Notes under the pieces: model-generated | Seen by the model: the letters and a program-made list of their open reading frames with translations, nothing else | Database searches by the model: none | Told to the model about the DNA's origin: nothing | Program-made: the position numbers and the translations under genes | Assembly (NCBI RefSeq): GCF_016625195.1 | Contig: NZ_JACVUP010000001.1 | Coordinates: 1-64,000, forward strand | Direction: 5' to 3' | DNA length: 64,000 bases | Source: Erwinia sp. S63 | GTDB taxonomy: Bacteria; Pseudomonadota; Gammaproteobacteria; Enterobacterales; Enterobacteriaceae | Shown: positions 34,988 through 46,104 of the stretch, in pieces | How positions within the stretch are numbered: position 1 is the first letter of the stretch | Layout: each line of letters begins with the position of its first letter

Positions 34988-36198
34988 TGACTGGATTCTG
35001 GATTACCCTGATTATTTTGCTGGTGGCGGCCTCGGTGCTGTTTCTCAGTGCAGGCTGGCGTCAACGTCAAGCCACTAGCGGCGATCGCGATCGTCTGAAT
35101 ACCGACTTCTACCAGCAGCGCCTGCGCGAATTAGCGCGTGATGAAGAAGAAGGCGTGGTTGCCGAGCGCCCGGAGATGGTGCGTGAACTGCAACAAACGC
35201 TGCTCACCGATGTGCCGAACGAGCAAGCGGCGCGCATCCATAGCAGTAGCCGTTGGGTGCTGTTGCCGGGACTGATTGTCTTGATTCTGGTATCGGTGGG
35301 TTTTTACCTTAAAACCGGTGGCCTGGCGCAACTGGCGGGTTGGGTCAGCGTGCAGCAGGAGTATCCTCAACTGCGTGCCCGCGTGATGGATCCCAAAGCA
35401 GCACCGTTAACCATGGAAGAGCTGGCTCGCCTACAATTAGGGTTGCGCACTTCTTTGCAAGACGATCCGCAGAACCTTAATGACTGGACGATGCTGGGCC
35501 GCCTGGGCATGGTGCTGAACAACGCCACGAATGCCAGCCAGGCGTTCGAGCGTGCGCTGCAACTGGCACCGAACAATCTGGAACTGCAGCAGGATTATGC
35601 CGAAGTGCTCACGCGATCCAGCGATCCGCAGGACAATCGGCAGGCCAATGTGATGCTGAAAGATCTGCTGAAACGCGATCACAGCAATGTGCGCACGCTG
35701 AGCTTATTGGCATTTAATGCTTTTGAGCAGCAGCAATATGATCAAGCGATTGGCGCATGGCAGGTGATGCTGAAGCTGCTGCCAGCGGGTGATAAGCGCA
35801 TTACCATGATAGAGCGCAGCATTGAACAAGCGAAAACTGACGCGGGACAGCAAAATAGTCATCTGGCATTGACGGTGAGTTTAGCTCCGCAGGCAGAAAA
35901 AATGTTACCGCAAGGCGGAGTGTTGTATATTTCTGTGTCTGACGGTGCTTCACCGGTGCCTGTGGCTGTGAAGCGTTTACCGCTGAGCCACTTCCCGTTA
36001 TCGCTCACGCTGGATGACAGCAATGCCATGATGCCAGACCGCCTTCTATCGGCGCAGCATCAGGTGCAGGTCAGGGTGCGTATCTCGCGCGATGGTAGTG
36101 CCAATCCTCAGTCGGGTGACTGGTTTGGTTTAAGCGCGATCACCCCCTGGGATGGTCATCAGCAACTGGCTGTGGAGATTAATCAACAGCAGCCCTGA
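34987..36198 (+). CDS. ccmI: Cytochrome c biogenesis protein CcmI
   Basis: 403 residues: two membrane helices (about 5-23 and 93-112) with a cytoplasmic loop between them, then periplasmic TPR repeats (WTMLGRLGMVLNNATNASQAFERALQL and following) and a C-terminal beta-rich domain. It chaperones apocytochrome c to CcmFH. It shares one base with ccmH (TAATG). It is the last gene of the nine-gene ccm operon. No terminator is evident before mlaA, 35 bases downstream. Confidence 0.93.
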   Translation: MTGFWITLIILLVAASVLFLSAGWRQRQATSGDRDRLNTDFYQQRLRELARDEEEGVVAERPEMVRELQQTLLTDVPNEQAARIHSSSRWVLLPGLIVLILVSVGFYLKTGGLAQLAGWVSVQQEYPQLRARVMDPKAAPLTMEELARLQLGLRTSLQDDPQNLNDWTMLGRLGMVLNNATNASQAFERALQLAPNNLELQQDYAEVLTRSSDPQDNRQANVMLKDLLKRDHSNVRTLSLLAFNAFEQQQYDQAIGAWQVMLKLLPAGDKRITMIERSIEQAKTDAGQQNSHLALTVSLAPQAEKMLPQGGVLYISVSDGASPVPVAVKRLPLSHFPLSLTLDDSNAMMPDRLLSAQHQVQVRVRISRDGSANPQSGDWFGLSAITPWDGHQQLAVEINQQQP

Positions 36199-36233
36199 AG
36201 CGATACATTTTTCAACCGCACAGGGAGATAAGA

Positions 36234-37001
36234 ATGAATAACCGCCTGACCGGTCTGGCGCTGGCCAGTTTGCTGTTAGTAGGTTGTGCCAGCTCAAAAC
36301 CGGCCGATCCGACACAGCCTGCCCAGCGTAGCGATCCGCTCGAAGGCTTTAACCGCACCATGTTTAACTTCAACATGAATGTGCTGGATCCTTATGTGGT
36401 ACGCCCGGTGGCGGTTGCCTGGCGTGATTACGTGCCGGTGCCTGCGCGCAGTGGTATGAGTAACTTCCTTGGCAACCTGGATGAACCTGCCAGCATGCTG
36501 AACTCGATTCTGGTCGGTGAACCGCGCCAGGCGGGTATCCACTTCACACGCTTCTTCCTCAATACCGTTTTGGGCTTGGGTGGATTTATCGATGTGGCGG
36601 GTAAAGCGAATCCTGAACTGGCGCGAGAAGTTCCGCACCACTTCGGTAGCACGCTGGGTCGTTACGGTGTGGGCTACGGTCCGTATGTGGTGTTACCGGG
36701 TTACGGTAGCTTCACGGTGCGTCAGGATGGCGGCGACTACGTCGATACGCTTTACCCGGTGCTGAGCTGGCTCACCTGGCCGATGTCGATCGGTAAGTGG
36801 ACGCTGGAAGGCGTGGAAACACGCGCGCAGTTGCTGGATTCCGATGCTATCCTGGGCCAGCAGCAGGATCCGTATGCGTTTATTCGTAACGCCTACTTCC
36901 AGCGCAATGATTTCCTCGCCAACGGTGGCAAGCTGAAACCGGAAGAGAATCCGAACGCCAGTGCGATTCAGGATGATTTGAAGGACATTGATTCGCAGTA
37001 A
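36234..37001 (+). CDS. mlaA: Outer-membrane lipoprotein MlaA (VacJ)
   Basis: 255 residues. The signal peptide ends in lipobox LLVGC with lipidated C18. The MlaA donut domain follows (DPLEGFNRTMFNFNMNVLDPYVVRPVA and YGPYVVLPGYGSFTVRQ). It removes mislocalised phospholipids from the outer leaflet and passes them to MlaC. It has an AGGGAGAT ribosome site. It may be co-transcribed with ccm, or have its own promoter inside ccmI. Confidence 0.96.
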   Translation: MNNRLTGLALASLLLVGCASSKPADPTQPAQRSDPLEGFNRTMFNFNMNVLDPYVVRPVAVAWRDYVPVPARSGMSNFLGNLDEPASMLNSILVGEPRQAGIHFTRFFLNTVLGLGGFIDVAGKANPELAREVPHHFGSTLGRYGVGYGPYVVLPGYGSFTVRQDGGDYVDTLYPVLSWLTWPMSIGKWTLEGVETRAQLLDSDAILGQQQDPYAFIRNAYFQRNDFLANGGKLKPEENPNASAIQDDLKDIDSQ

Positions 37002-37002
37002 C

Positions 37003-37034
37003 AAAAATGGCGACCTTAACAGTCGCCATTTTTT
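37003..37034. terminator. Bidirectional terminator between mlaA and fadL
   Basis: 12-bp stem AAAAATGGCGAC/GTCGCCATTTTT with a 7-base loop and T-run. It serves both convergent genes. Confidence 0.93.
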
Positions 37035-37046
37035 ATGGTTTCAGCA

Positions 37047-38330
37047 TCAGAACTTATAGTTAAAGTTCGCGCCGTACAGCCAGGCTTTACCTTCAGAGTT
37101 AAAGGTGTAAGGGCCTTCTTTCACCGTGACTTTCTGGCCGTGCATGTAAGAGATACCGAGGTCAACTGACGCATTTTCATTGAAGGCGTAAGAAGCACCG
37201 GCGCTCAACCACAGACGGTCCTGATCCGGAATCGAGATAGAACGTTTGTCGGCAGGAACCGGGCTATCATCAAACGCGATACCGGTACGGAACGTCCAGT
37301 TATCGTCATAGAAGTAAGTGGTACCCAGCGCGATGCGATACGCATCCTTGAAGCCTTCATCTTTATAGAACAGCGTCTGACCGTTGCTGCCAGTGGCCTT
37401 CAGCTCCTGGAACTGGCTCCAGCTGGTGTAGGTCAGGCTATAGTGTACGGCCCACTGCGGTGCCACTTTATGCCAGCCCGACACTTCCCACATCTCTGGC
37501 AAGTTCAGCGTGAGTGAACCCGGAATGGTCTGGCCGCTGGTGCCGTATGGCAGACCTAAAGCAATCGCCTGCGGTGTGCCGTTGTAAGCGGTTGGGATGC
37601 TGCTCTTGTAATCGCCGTCAAAGTCGATTTTGACTTCTGAACGATAGGTGAAGCCGAAGCGGTTGTTTTTATCCACTTCATACAGGATGCCGGCGTTCCA
37701 GCCATAGCCCCATTCATCACCTTTCAGGTGGGCTACCTGAGTATCGGCTGGCATGCCGACACGAGCACCTGCTTCACCTGCATAACGCTCGATTTTGGCC
37801 TTGGCGTAAACCGCATCAAAGCCAACACCGAAGCTGAAGTGCTCATTTAAACGATAAGCGGTGCTAAGGTTAAAGTTACCGGTCATCAGGTCGGTTTTGC
37901 CACCGTAGCCGCCTGCGGTGTAACCATCATTAAATTCCGTCGCCAGGCCATAATTGGAGGTGACGGACGCGCCCACCCACCATTGATCGTTAATCGGGTG
38001 AACGTAATGGAGGTTAGGGATCCACTGATTCGGTGCGATGTTTTTCGCATTCAGGCTGTTGCCGGTGGGGCTCTGGCCGCTGATATCCACTTCAGGATCA
38101 ATATAAACGGTACCGATGGAGAACGAAGGGCGATCCATCAATGCCATGGTCGCGGGGTTACGGCTAGCGGATGCAGCGGTATCGCCCATCGCACCTTCAC
38201 CCGAATATGCACGACCTAAACCAATTGCTGAGAATTCATTAAGTTGAAAGCCAGCGGCGTAGACTTGGGAAGAGATAAGCGCCACTGCAGCTGCCACAGC
38301 TGACTTTGCAAACAGGTTCTTATGGTTCAT
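37047..38330 (-). CDS. fadL: Long-chain fatty acid outer-membrane transporter FadL
   Basis: 427 residues. The signal peptide ends VYA-AGF. The mature protein starts [37 protein letters not shown], the hatch and NPA signature of FadL. It forms a 14-strand barrel that ends in [13 protein letters not shown] with the terminal Phe of outer-membrane proteins. The ATG was chosen two codons after a GTG; GAGG lies upstream. FadR-like sites upstream predict repression without fatty acids. Confidence 0.96.
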   Translation of the reverse strand: MNHKNLFAKSAVAAAVALISSQVYAAGFQLNEFSAIGLGRAYSGEGAMGDTAASASRNPATMALMDRPSFSIGTVYIDPEVDISGQSPTGNSLNAKNIAPNQWIPNLHYVHPINDQWWVGASVTSNYGLATEFNDGYTAGGYGGKTDLMTGNFNLSTAYRLNEHFSFGVGFDAVYAKAKIERYAGEAGARVGMPADTQVAHLKGDEWGYGWNAGILYEVDKNNRFGFTYRSEVKIDFDGDYKSSIPTAYNGTPQAIALGLPYGTSGQTIPGSLTLNLPEMWEVSGWHKVAPQWAVHYSLTYTSWSQFQELKATGSNGQTLFYKDEGFKDAYRIALGTTYFYDDNWTFRTGIAFDDSPVPADKRSISIPDQDRLWLSAGASYAFNENASVDLGISYMHGQKVTVKEGPYTFNSEGKAWLYGANFNYKF

Positions 38331-38439
38331 GACCACAACCTCATCTAGATTTATTATTAAACGTTGTTACGTCGCGTAACAAAGGACGGCGGATTGTAGG
38401 GACTGATGACAAAGGCACATATCAGACCAGTGCGACGAG

Positions 38440-38456
38440 TATAGGTCTGACCTGTG
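38440..38456. promoter_or_regulatory. FadR-like operator upstream of fadL
   Basis: Perfect core AGGTC-T-GACCT, matching the FadR consensus half-sites, about 110 bases before the fadL ATG. A second partial site, TCAGACCAGT, lies at about 38422-38431. The rest of the 358-base fadL-yfcZ gap is AT-rich promoter DNA with no gene. Confidence 0.7.
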
Positions 38457-38688
38457 TATTTGTTGCAATATTGTTTTTTAAATATTTCCGATTTGATCGA
38501 TAAAATCAGATCTGCTTAACAAAATCTTGTCGATGCTCATCTAGCATAGCGGTCAAATTTGTTCTGGATCAATTTTTAGTGTGATATTCGTCACTTAGCC
38601 GCAGGGAGATAGAAGCCAGGCCGCGCGGGGCGTACACTTTGTGTCAGAAAATGATCCGATTGTGTCGATTTATCGTCAGGAGAGAACA

Positions 38689-38985
38689 ATGACTGATGCC
38701 ATTAAAAAATGCAGTGCGACGGAAACGGCAGCTTGCTGCTGCGTGGATGTCGGCACCGTGATGGACAATACCGATTGCACTGCCAGCTGGTCGGGCGTAT
38801 TTGCCGATCGTCATGCAGCTGAAGCGATGCTGAAGCACTTAACGGATAAAGCGCGTCAGGTTGAATCCGAGCCTTGCGAGATTAATGCCGAATTCGTTGA
38901 AGAAGCCCCAGGCGTCCGCCTGAATGTTGATTTCACTTTTGCCTGCCAGGCTGAGACCTTCATTTTTCAACTTGGCTTACGCTAA
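38689..38985 (+). CDS. yfcZ: YfcZ/YiiS-family protein (DUF406)
   Basis: 98 residues, similar to E. coli YfcZ (94): CSATETAACCCVDVGTVMDNTDCTASW and the end DFTFACQAETFIFQLGLR. Seven cysteines, three in a row, suggest metal binding. Function is unknown. The ATG follows CAGGAGA. A GTG at 38641 was rejected. It sits between fadL and fadI as in E. coli. Confidence 0.92.
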   Translation: MTDAIKKCSATETAACCCVDVGTVMDNTDCTASWSGVFADRHAAEAMLKHLTDKARQVESEPCEINAEFVEEAPGVRLNVDFTFACQAETFIFQLGLR

Positions 38986-38991
38986 TCCTGT

Positions 38992-39030
38992 CGCTGCCGG
39001 AAGCCCTTTCGGCAGCGTTTTCTCTTTTTC
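38992..39030 (+). terminator. Terminator of yfcZ
   Basis: 8-bp stem CGCTGCCG/CGGCAGCG with a 10-base loop, followed by TTTTCTCTTTTTC. Confidence 0.88.
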
Positions 39031-39098
39031 GTGTCTTCCATCGCACTTTTTTTCTTCTGTTATTGGCGACTTAGCGGCACCTGGTTAACACTGATGAT

Positions 39099-39111
39099 CA
39101 GGTCAGACCTG
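39099..39111. promoter_or_regulatory. FadR-like operator upstream of fadI
   Basis: Perfect 13-base inverted repeat CAGGTC-A-GACCTG, 42 bases before the fadI ATG. It fits the FadR consensus and would repress fadIJ until acyl-CoA is present. Confidence 0.75.
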
Positions 39112-39152
39112 TTTGGCAATGATGCTACGGTCGCAAATTACAGGTGAGTGCA

Positions 39153-40463
39153 ATGAGCAAAGCGCAGCCGCTGCTGACGCGTCAGGGCGAACGTATCGCC
39201 ATAACCCACGGATTACGCACCCCTTTCGCCCGTCAGGCGAGTGATTTTCATGGCATCACGGCGCTGGAGTTGGGGCGTATGGTGGTGTCAGAGTTGATGG
39301 CGCGCAGCGAATTGTCGGTCGACGTTATCGATAAACTGGTATTTGGCCAGGTGGTACAAATGCCGGAAGCGCCCAATATTGCGCGCGAAATCGTGCTGAG
39401 CAGCGGATTGAGCGTGCATACCGATGCGTACAGCGTCAGCCGCGCGTGCGCCACCAGTTTTCAGGCGGTGGCAAACGTGGCGGAAAGCCTGATAGCGGGT
39501 ACCATTGATGCGGGCATTGCCGGTGGTGCGGACTCCTCTTCGGTGCTGCCGATTGGCGTCAGTAAAACGCTGGCCCGCGCATTGGTCGATCTCAACAAAG
39601 CGCGCAGCTTCAGCAAAAAGCTGCAAATTCTGCGTCGTTTACGTCCGCGTGATCTGTTGCCGGTTCCTCCTGCGGTTGCCGAATACTCTACCGGCTTGCG
39701 AATGGGCGATACTGCTGAGCAAATGGCGAAAACCCATGGCATCACGCGTGAACAACAAGATGCTCTGGCGCTGCGCTCACATCAGCACGCAGCACGTGCC
39801 TGGCAGTCAGGCGTGCTGGCGCAGGAAGTGATGGCGGCCTTTGTGCCGCCCTGGAAAGCACCGATTGAGCAGGACAACAACATTCGCTTTAACGCCAGCG
39901 CTAGCGACTACGCAAAATTGCGACCGGCCTTTGATCGTCGCCACGGTTCCGTCACGGCAGCCAACAGCACACCGCTGACCGATGGCGCGGCCGCGGTGAT
40001 TTTGATGCGTGAAGGCCGTGCACGAGAACTGGGAATTACCCCGCTCGGCTATCTGCGCAGCTATGCGTTTACTGCGATTGATGTCTGGCAGGATATGTTG
40101 CTGGGCCCCGCTTATGCCTCACCGTTGGCGCTGGATCGCGCCGGCATCACCCTTAACGAGCTGACGCTGATCGATATGCATGAAGCCTTTGCTGCGCAGA
40201 CGCTGGCAAACCTGAAAATGTTCCGCGATGAGCGCTTTGCGCGCGAAGTTCTGAATCGCCCACATGCGCTGGGTGAAGTGAATGAAGAACGCTTCAATGT
40301 GTTGGGCGGTTCGATTGCTTACGGGCATCCGTTTGCTGCGACCGGCGCGCGCATGATCACCCAAACGTTGCATGAGTTGCGGCGGCGCGGCGGGGGATTA
40401 GGACTGGTGACCGCCTGTGCAGCGGGCGGATTAGGCAGCGCAATGGTTCTGGAGGCCGAATAA
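39153..40463 (+). CDS. fadI: 3-ketoacyl-CoA thiolase FadI
   Basis: 436 residues, the same as E. coli FadI. Thiolase with nucleophile C99 in [10 protein letters not shown], His in [15 protein letters not shown] and the second Cys in [11 protein letters not shown]. It cleaves 3-ketoacyl-CoA in the last step of beta-oxidation and works with FadJ, especially anaerobically. The ATG with AGGTGAG upstream fits the family length; a GTG three codons earlier was not used. The stop overlaps fadJ (TAATG). Confidence 0.96.
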   Translation: MSKAQPLLTRQGERIAITHGLRTPFARQASDFHGITALELGRMVVSELMARSELSVDVIDKLVFGQVVQMPEAPNIAREIVLSSGLSVHTDAYSVSRACATSFQAVANVAESLIAGTIDAGIAGGADSSSVLPIGVSKTLARALVDLNKARSFSKKLQILRRLRPRDLLPVPPAVAEYSTGLRMGDTAEQMAKTHGITREQQDALALRSHQHAARAWQSGVLAQEVMAAFVPPWKAPIEQDNNIRFNASASDYAKLRPAFDRRHGSVTAANSTPLTDGAAAVILMREGRARELGITPLGYLRSYAFTAIDVWQDMLLGPAYASPLALDRAGITLNELTLIDMHEAFAAQTLANLKMFRDERFAREVLNRPHALGEVNEERFNVLGGSIAYGHPFAATGARMITQTLHELRRRGGGLGLVTACAAGGLGSAMVLEAE

Positions 40464-42592
40464 TGAGCGCATCTGCATTCCATTTACATATGCGCCTCGA
40501 TCATGTCGGCATCATCACCATCGACGTGCCGGGCGAAAAGATGAACACGCTGAAAGCGGAGTTTGTCCCACAAATAAAAGCGGTGCTGGCTGAAGCGCGC
40601 AGCAATCCGAAGCTGGCGGGATTAGTGCTGATTTCGGGTAAAAGCGATAACTTTGTCGCCGGTGCGGACATCAGCATGATCGCCGATTGCCAGACGGCAG
40701 AAGAAGCGGAAGCTTTAGCCCGCCAGGGGCAAGAGGTAATGGCGGAGATTGCGGCGCTGCCTTTCCCGGTGGTCGCGGCGATCCACGGCGCCTGTCTCGG
40801 CGGCGGCCTGGAATTGGCGCTGGCCTGCAGCGCACGTATCTGCACGCTGGATGATAAAACCCGCCTGGGCCTGCCGGAAGTGCAGTTGGGCCTGTTACCC
40901 GGCTCAGGCGGGACGCAGCGCCTGCCAAAACTGATTGGGGTGCCGCAAGCGCTACCGCTGATTCTGAGTGGTAAGCAGCTGCGCGCTAAACAGGCACTGA
41001 AACTGGGTATCGTTGACGATGCCGTGCCTCAATCCATCTTGCTGGAAACGGCGATTGCGCGTGTGCATAAAGGAAAGATTGTTCGCCGTGAGTTGTCACG
41101 TCGCGATCGTCTGATGCAGGCGCCGCTGGCGCGCTCGCTGTTATTCGCACTGGCAAAGCGCCAAACCGACAGTAAAACGCAGGGGAATTATCCGGCAGCG
41201 GATCGCATTTTGCAGGTGGTCCGCACAGGGTTGGAGCAGGGCAGTCACGCCGGACATGCGGCGGAGGCGCGCGCCTTTGGCCAGTTGGCGATGACCCCTG
41301 AATCTGCGGCACTACGCAGTCTGTTTTTTGCCTCGACCGCGATCAAGAAAGAAGCGGTGGCCGACGCTGAACCGCGCGCATTGAGACACATCGGCGTGCT
41401 CGGTGGCGGATTGATGGGCGGTGGCATTGCCAGCGTGACGGCGCTGAAAGCCGGTTTACCGGTGCGAATTAAAGACGTCAATCTCAATGGTGTGAACCAT
41501 GCATTGCAATACAGCTGGGATCTGCTGAGTCAAAAAGTGAAGCGGCGCCAGCTCAAACCCGCTGAGCGCCAACAACAGATGGCGCGCATCAGCGGCGGCA
41601 TCGATTATCAGGGGTTCAGCCAGCGCGATCTGGTGATTGAAGCGGTATTTGAGGATTTGACGTTGAAGCAGCAGATGGTGGCGGATATTGAAAGTCATTG
41701 TCAGCCGCACACCATTTTTGCTTCCAATACCTCATCGTTACCGATTGGCGATATTGCCGCCAACGCGCAGCGCCCAGAGAATGTGATTGGTCTGCATTAC
41801 TTCAGCCCGGTGGACAAAATGCCGCTGGTGGAGGTGATTCCGCATGCGGGCACCTCGGCAGAAACGCTCGCGACCACGGTGCAGCTGGCGCGTCAGCAAG
41901 GCAAAACAGCGGTGGTGGTAGCCGATAAACCCGGTTTTTACGTCAACCGCATTCTCGCGCCCTATATAAATGAAGCCATGCGCTGCTTGCTGGAAGGTGA
42001 GCCGGTGGATCATATCGATCGCGCGTTAGTGAAGTTCGGTTTTCCGGTCGGACCGCTACAGTTGCTGGATGAAGTGGGCATTGATGTCGGCAGTAAAATC
42101 AGCCCGATTTTGCAGCAGGCGTACGGTGAGCGCTTCAGCGCCCCTGAGGCGGTGAATGCCATCCTGGCCGATGGCCGCAAAGGGCGCAAAAACCAGAAAG
42201 GGTTCTACCTTTATAACGCCTCTCGCTGGCCGGGCAAACGCAAAGTGGATGCCTCAATCTATGGCCTGATTAACGTCAAACCGCAGGCAAAGCAGAGTGA
42301 AGAACAGATCGCGCAACGATGCGTGATGATGATGCTGAACGAGGCCGCACGCTGTCTGGATGAGTCCGTGGTGCGCAATGCACGAGATGGCGATATCGCA
42401 GCGGTATTTGGCATCGGCTTCCCGCCATTTCTCGGCGGGCCGTTCCGCTATATGGATCAACGCGGCGCCAGTGACATCGTTAATACATTACGTGCATTAA
42501 TGCAGCAACATGGCGATCGTTTCGCGCCTTGTGACGCTTTGATGGCAATGTCAGAAGCGCAAACGAATTTTTACACTTCTGCACAAATATGA
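40463..42592 (+). CDS. fadJ: Fatty acid oxidation complex alpha subunit FadJ
   Basis: 709 residues (E. coli 714). The N-terminal enoyl-CoA hydratase domain has [13 protein letters not shown] and [19 protein letters not shown]; the central NAD-binding 3-hydroxyacyl-CoA dehydrogenase has the [12 protein letters not shown] loop near residue 310; a C-terminal dehydrogenase domain follows. It carries out the two middle steps of beta-oxidation as a complex with FadI. It overlaps fadI by one base. Confidence 0.96.
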   Translation: MSASAFHLHMRLDHVGIITIDVPGEKMNTLKAEFVPQIKAVLAEARSNPKLAGLVLISGKSDNFVAGADISMIADCQTAEEAEALARQGQEVMAEIAALPFPVVAAIHGACLGGGLELALACSARICTLDDKTRLGLPEVQLGLLPGSGGTQRLPKLIGVPQALPLILSGKQLRAKQALKLGIVDDAVPQSILLETAIARVHKGKIVRRELSRRDRLMQAPLARSLLFALAKRQTDSKTQGNYPAADRILQVVRTGLEQGSHAGHAAEARAFGQLAMTPESAALRSLFFASTAIKKEAVADAEPRALRHIGVLGGGLMGGGIASVTALKAGLPVRIKDVNLNGVNHALQYSWDLLSQKVKRRQLKPAERQQQMARISGGIDYQGFSQRDLVIEAVFEDLTLKQQMVADIESHCQPHTIFASNTSSLPIGDIAANAQRPENVIGLHYFSPVDKMPLVEVIPHAGTSAETLATTVQLARQQGKTAVVVADKPGFYVNRILAPYINEAMRCLLEGEPVDHIDRALVKFGFPVGPLQLLDEVGIDVGSKISPILQQAYGERFSAPEAVNAILADGRKGRKNQKGFYLYNASRWPGKRKVDASIYGLINVKPQAKQSEEQIAQRCVMMMLNEAARCLDESVVRNARDGDIAAVFGIGFPPFLGGPFRYMDQRGASDIVNTLRALMQQHGDRFAPCDALMAMSEAQTNFYTSAQI

Positions 42593-42620
42593 ATAGGCGC
42601 ACAGATTCAGCGGGTTAGTT

Positions 42621-42652
42621 ATGGTGCCATGAAGAAGGTAACGCGGCACCAT
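42621..42652 (+). repeat. Inverted repeat between fadJ and sixA
   Basis: Arms ATGGTGCC (42621-42628) and GGCACCAT (42645-42652) with a 16-base spacer, 29 bases past the fadJ stop. No T-run follows. The role is unclear (terminator remnant or operator). Confidence 0.4.
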
Positions 42653-42787
42653 TCTGAGATATGCTTATTTAATAAACAACCGGTTGACTATACTGAAGCC
42701 ATTGGGGTAAAACACAGCGTTCATTCGCAGAATGAAGCGTCTGGTGCTGTGGTACCCGACGATATCGACAAACAACAGCGGTGCTTT

Positions 42788-43270
42788 ATGCAAGTTTTTA
42801 TCATGCGTCATGGCGATGCAGCTCTGGAAGCAGCGAGTGATTCAGTACGCCCACTCACAATCTGTGGCTGTGACGAATCGCGCCAGATGGCGAGCTGGCT
42901 AAACGGCCAGGCGCTGGATATCGAAAGGGTGTTAGTGAGCCCTTATCTCCGTGCAGAGCAGACGCTCGCCACGGTACGTGAGGCACTGAAGCTGCCAGAA
43001 GGGCAGGACGTGCTGCCGGAACTGACGCCTGGAGGCGATCCGGGCATGGTGGCCTGTTATCTGCAGGCGCTGGCGCAGCAGGGTGTGAAATCAGCCTTAG
43101 TCATTTCGCATCTGCCGCTGGTGGGCTATCTGGTGTCAGAGCTTTGCCCGCAGGAAGCGCCACCGATGTTTGCTACGTCGGCAATTGCTTATGTGAACTT
43201 TGATGCAGACGCCTGTGAAGGCAAACTGGAGTGGCAGGTCAGCCCGTCAAAACTGGCCAAAGCGATGTAA
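42788..43270 (+). CDS. sixA: Phosphohistidine phosphatase SixA
   Basis: 160 residues (E. coli 161). Histidine phosphatase fold with RHG at residues 7-9 (H8 nucleophile) and the second His in LVISHLPLVGYL. It removes phosphate from histidine-phosphorylated proteins such as NPr of the nitrogen PTS or ArcB. The internal ATG matches the family start; the longer upstream frame is not conserved and was rejected. Confidence 0.94.
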   Translation: MQVFIMRHGDAALEAASDSVRPLTICGCDESRQMASWLNGQALDIERVLVSPYLRAEQTLATVREALKLPEGQDVLPELTPGGDPGMVACYLQALAQQGVKSALVISHLPLVGYLVSELCPQEAPPMFATSAIAYVNFDADACEGKLEWQVSPSKLAKAM

Positions 43271-43294
43271 TATCGCCAAAAGTCATATCTCTAT

Positions 43295-43325
43295 GGGCCG
43301 CATTCTGCGGCCCTTTCCTTTTTTA
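43295..43325 (+). terminator. Terminator between sixA and smrB
   Basis: 8-bp stem GGGCCGCA/TGCGGCCC with a 3-base loop, then TTTCCTTTTTT. It is convergent with smrB. Confidence 0.9.
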
Positions 43326-43328
43326 GCG

Positions 43329-43877
43329 TCAAGGCAGTTCTGGCGGTTGCCACTCTTCGACTTCAATCAGCACCAGCAGTGCGGCATCGCCGCCAAATAA
43401 CTTCGGTGCCTGGTGAAATGCCATCACATGCGGATGTTGCGCCAACCACAAAGGTGTTTGCTGCTTGAGAATGTGCTTGCCGTGTCCGGTCATCACGCTG
43501 GCACAGAACAGATGTTCACGTCGGCAGGCGGCAATGAGCGCTCCCAGCTCTTGTTTGGCCTGCTGCTGTCTTAAACCATGAAGGTCGAGAAAAATCTCCG
43601 GCGTGTAATCGCCGCGTCGCAATTTCTTCAGTTCATAATGACTGACATCGGCGCGCACGTAGCGCATTGGCCCCTCGCTGGAGAGCAACGGCTGAAACTC
43701 ATCTGAGAAGTAGTGACTGTTATCGGCTTGCTCGGAAAGCAGTCTTTTCAGCGGGACTTCGCGGGTTTTCACTACCGATTTATGCACGATAGTGTCTTGT
43801 TTCAGCTTACGCGTTCCGCTCATCAACTCACGAAACAGCGCCTGATCGTCCTGGTTTAGGGGCGTCTTCTTACTCAT
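43329..43877 (-). CDS. smrB: Ribosome-collision endonuclease SmrB
   Basis: 182 residues (YfcN). An N-terminal helical hook and C-terminal Smr domain with [14 protein letters not shown] and [19 protein letters not shown], which form the RNase site. It cuts mRNA between collided ribosomes in E. coli to start rescue. It diverges from prmB. Confidence 0.95.
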   Translation of the reverse strand: MSKKTPLNQDDQALFRELMSGTRKLKQDTIVHKSVVKTREVPLKRLLSEQADNSHYFSDEFQPLLSSEGPMRYVRADVSHYELKKLRRGDYTPEIFLDLHGLRQQQAKQELGALIAACRREHLFCASVMTGHGKHILKQQTPLWLAQHPHVMAFHQAPKLFGGDAALLVLIEVEEWQPPELP

Positions 43878-44033
43878 GGCTCAAAATAGGGTTAAAGGGC
43901 TGGTTAATAGCCGGTGGCATACCTTAACGCTTAGCGTTAACAAATGTCAGCTTTTTCGCCTCGCTGCGCTGAATTCTGCCCGGCTTCGTGGCAAACTAAC
44001 GGCCGATTGATTTTAAGGCCTGCGGAGGGCTAC

Positions 44034-44966
44034 GTGGACAAGATTTTCGTCGATGAGGCAGTGAGTGAACTGCACACCATTCAGGATATGCTGCGCTGGG
44101 CTGTCAGCCGTTTTTCGGCGGCAGGCATTTGGTACGGCCACGGCACGGATAATCCCTGGGACGAAGCAGTCCAACTGGTTCTGCCCACGCTCTGGCTGCC
44201 GCTGGATATCCCAGAAGATATGCGCAATGCGCGCCTGACGGCCAGCGAGCGTCACCGCATTGTTGAACGTGTGATTCGCCGCGTCAACGAGCGCATTCCG
44301 GTGGCTTATCTCACCAATAAAGCCTGGTTCTGCGGCCATGAATTCTATGTCGATGAGCGTGTGTTAGTGCCGCGTTCACCGATTGGTGAGCTGATTGAGA
44401 ACCGTTTTGCCGGTCTGGTTGGTGAACAACCGCACCACATTCTCGATATGTGTACCGGCAGTGGCTGCATCGCGATCGCCTGTGCTTATGCCTTCCCGGA
44501 AGCGGAAGTCGATGCGGTGGATATCTCCACTGACGCGCTGGCGGTGGCTGAGCAAAACATTGAAGAACATGGTTTGATCCACCACGTCACGCCCATTCGC
44601 TCCGATCTGTTCCGTGGCCTGCCGCAGGTCAAATATGATCTGATCGTCACCAATCCACCGTACGTGGATGCGGAAGATATGGACGATCTGCCGAATGAAT
44701 ATCGCCATGAACCGGAACTGGGTCTGGCAGCAGGCAGTGATGGTCTGAAGCTGGTGCGCCGTATTCTTGCCTGTGCCCCGGATTATCTGAGTGAGCAGGG
44801 CGTGCTGATTTGTGAAGTGGGCAACAGCATGGTGCATATGATCGATCAGTATCCGGATGTGCCGTTTACCTGGCTGGAGTTCGATAACGGCGGTGACGGC
44901 GTGTTTATGCTGACGCGTGAGCAGATCGTCGCGGCACAGCATCACTTCTCCTTCTACAAAGACTAA
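44034..44966 (+). CDS. prmB: Ribosomal protein uL3 N5-glutamine methyltransferase PrmB
   Basis: 310 residues, matching E. coli PrmB. A GTG start with a GGAGGG site 5 bases upstream; the in-frame ATG at 43944 would add 30 unrelated residues. SAM site [13 protein letters not shown] (about 137-149) and the glutamine-binding motif NPPY at 207-210. It methylates Gln150 of ribosomal protein L3. It lies upstream of aroC as in E. coli. Confidence 0.95.
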   Translation: MDKIFVDEAVSELHTIQDMLRWAVSRFSAAGIWYGHGTDNPWDEAVQLVLPTLWLPLDIPEDMRNARLTASERHRIVERVIRRVNERIPVAYLTNKAWFCGHEFYVDERVLVPRSPIGELIENRFAGLVGEQPHHILDMCTGSGCIAIACAYAFPEAEVDAVDISTDALAVAEQNIEEHGLIHHVTPIRSDLFRGLPQVKYDLIVTNPPYVDAEDMDDLPNEYRHEPELGLAAGSDGLKLVRRILACAPDYLSEQGVLICEVGNSMVHMIDQYPDVPFTWLEFDNGGDGVFMLTREQIVAAQHHFSFYKD

Positions 44967-44971
44967 AAATG

Positions 44972-44987
44972 GGGCGAGACATCGCCC
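44972..44987 (+). promoter_or_regulatory. Hairpin between prmB and aroC
   Basis: Stem GGGCGA/TCGCCC with loop GACA in the 45-base gap, with no T-run. It may adjust read-through between the two genes. Confidence 0.4.
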
Positions 44988-45011
44988 GCAACATCGCAAC
45001 AAGGAACCACA

Positions 45012-46097
45012 ATGGCCGGTAACAGCATTGGACAAGTTTTTCGCGTAACCACCTTTGGCGAGTCGCATGGTATTGCGCTGGGCTGCATCGTTGATGGCGT
45101 GCCGCCAGGCATTCCTCTTACGGAAGCGGATATTCAGCACGATCTCGATCGCCGCCGTCCGGGCACATCGCGCTACACCACCCAGCGCCGCGAACCGGAT
45201 CAGGTGAAAATTTTGTCCGGCGTGTTTGAGGGCGTCACCACCGGCACCTCAATCGGCCTGTTGATCGAGAATACCGACCAGCGTTCGCAAGATTATGGCG
45301 CGATTAAAGATCTGTTCCGTCCCGGTCATGCTGATTACACCTACGAGCAAAAATATGGCCTGCGCGACTACCGCGGCGGTGGCCGTTCCTCTGCGCGTGA
45401 AACCGCGATGCGCGTGGCGGCGGGTGCGATTGCCAAAAAGTATCTGCAAATGAAGCACGGCATTCAGGTGCGTGGCTATCTGGCACAGATTGGTGATGTG
45501 GCCTGCGAGCTGAAAGACTGGAGCATCGTTGAAGAGAACCCATTCTTCTGCCCGGATGCCTCTAAGCTGGAAGCGCTGGATGAACTGATGCGCGGCTTGA
45601 AGAAAGAGGGCGACTCTATCGGTGCCAAAGTCACGGTAATGGCGGAAAATGTGCCGCCGGGACTGGGTGAGCCGGTGTTTGATCGTCTGGATGCCGATCT
45701 GGCGCACGCGCTGATGAGCATTAACGCAGTGAAAGGCGTGGAAATCGGAGACGGTTTCGCGGTGATTAACCAGCGTGGTAGCCAGCATCGTGATGAGATT
45801 CGTGCTGACGGTTTCCAGAGTAACCACGCTGGTGGCATTTTGGGTGGCATCAGCAGCGGCCAGACCATCAGTGCGAATCTGGCGATGAAACCTACCTCCA
45901 GCATCACGGTTCCGGGTAAAACTATCACCCGCGATGGCGAAGAAGTGGAGATGATCACTAAAGGTCGCCACGATCCTTGCGTGGGCATTCGCGCGGTACC
46001 GATTGCCGAAGCAATGATGGCGATCGTGTTGATGGATCACCTGCTGCGTCAGCGTGCGCAAAACGGTGACGTCAACAGCAGCGTTCCGCGCTGGTAA
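45012..46097 (+). CDS. aroC: Chorismate synthase AroC
   Basis: 361 residues as in E. coli. It makes chorismate from EPSP with reduced FMN, the last common step of aromatic synthesis. Signature blocks [50 protein letters not shown] and [21 protein letters not shown] are present. AAGGAACC precedes the ATG. mepA begins 7 bases after the stop. Confidence 0.97.
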   Translation: MAGNSIGQVFRVTTFGESHGIALGCIVDGVPPGIPLTEADIQHDLDRRRPGTSRYTTQRREPDQVKILSGVFEGVTTGTSIGLLIENTDQRSQDYGAIKDLFRPGHADYTYEQKYGLRDYRGGGRSSARETAMRVAAGAIAKKYLQMKHGIQVRGYLAQIGDVACELKDWSIVEENPFFCPDASKLEALDELMRGLKKEGDSIGAKVTVMAENVPPGLGEPVFDRLDADLAHALMSINAVKGVEIGDGFAVINQRGSQHRDEIRADGFQSNHAGGILGGISSGQTISANLAMKPTSSITVPGKTITRDGEEVEMITKGRHDPCVGIRAVPIAEAMMAIVLMDHLLRQRAQNGDVNSSVPRW

Positions 46098-46104
46098 GCC
46101 ACGG

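Noticed and set aside
44376-45140. 254-residue minus-strand open frame over prmB/aroC
   Set aside because: Opposite-strand shadow of two conserved genes.
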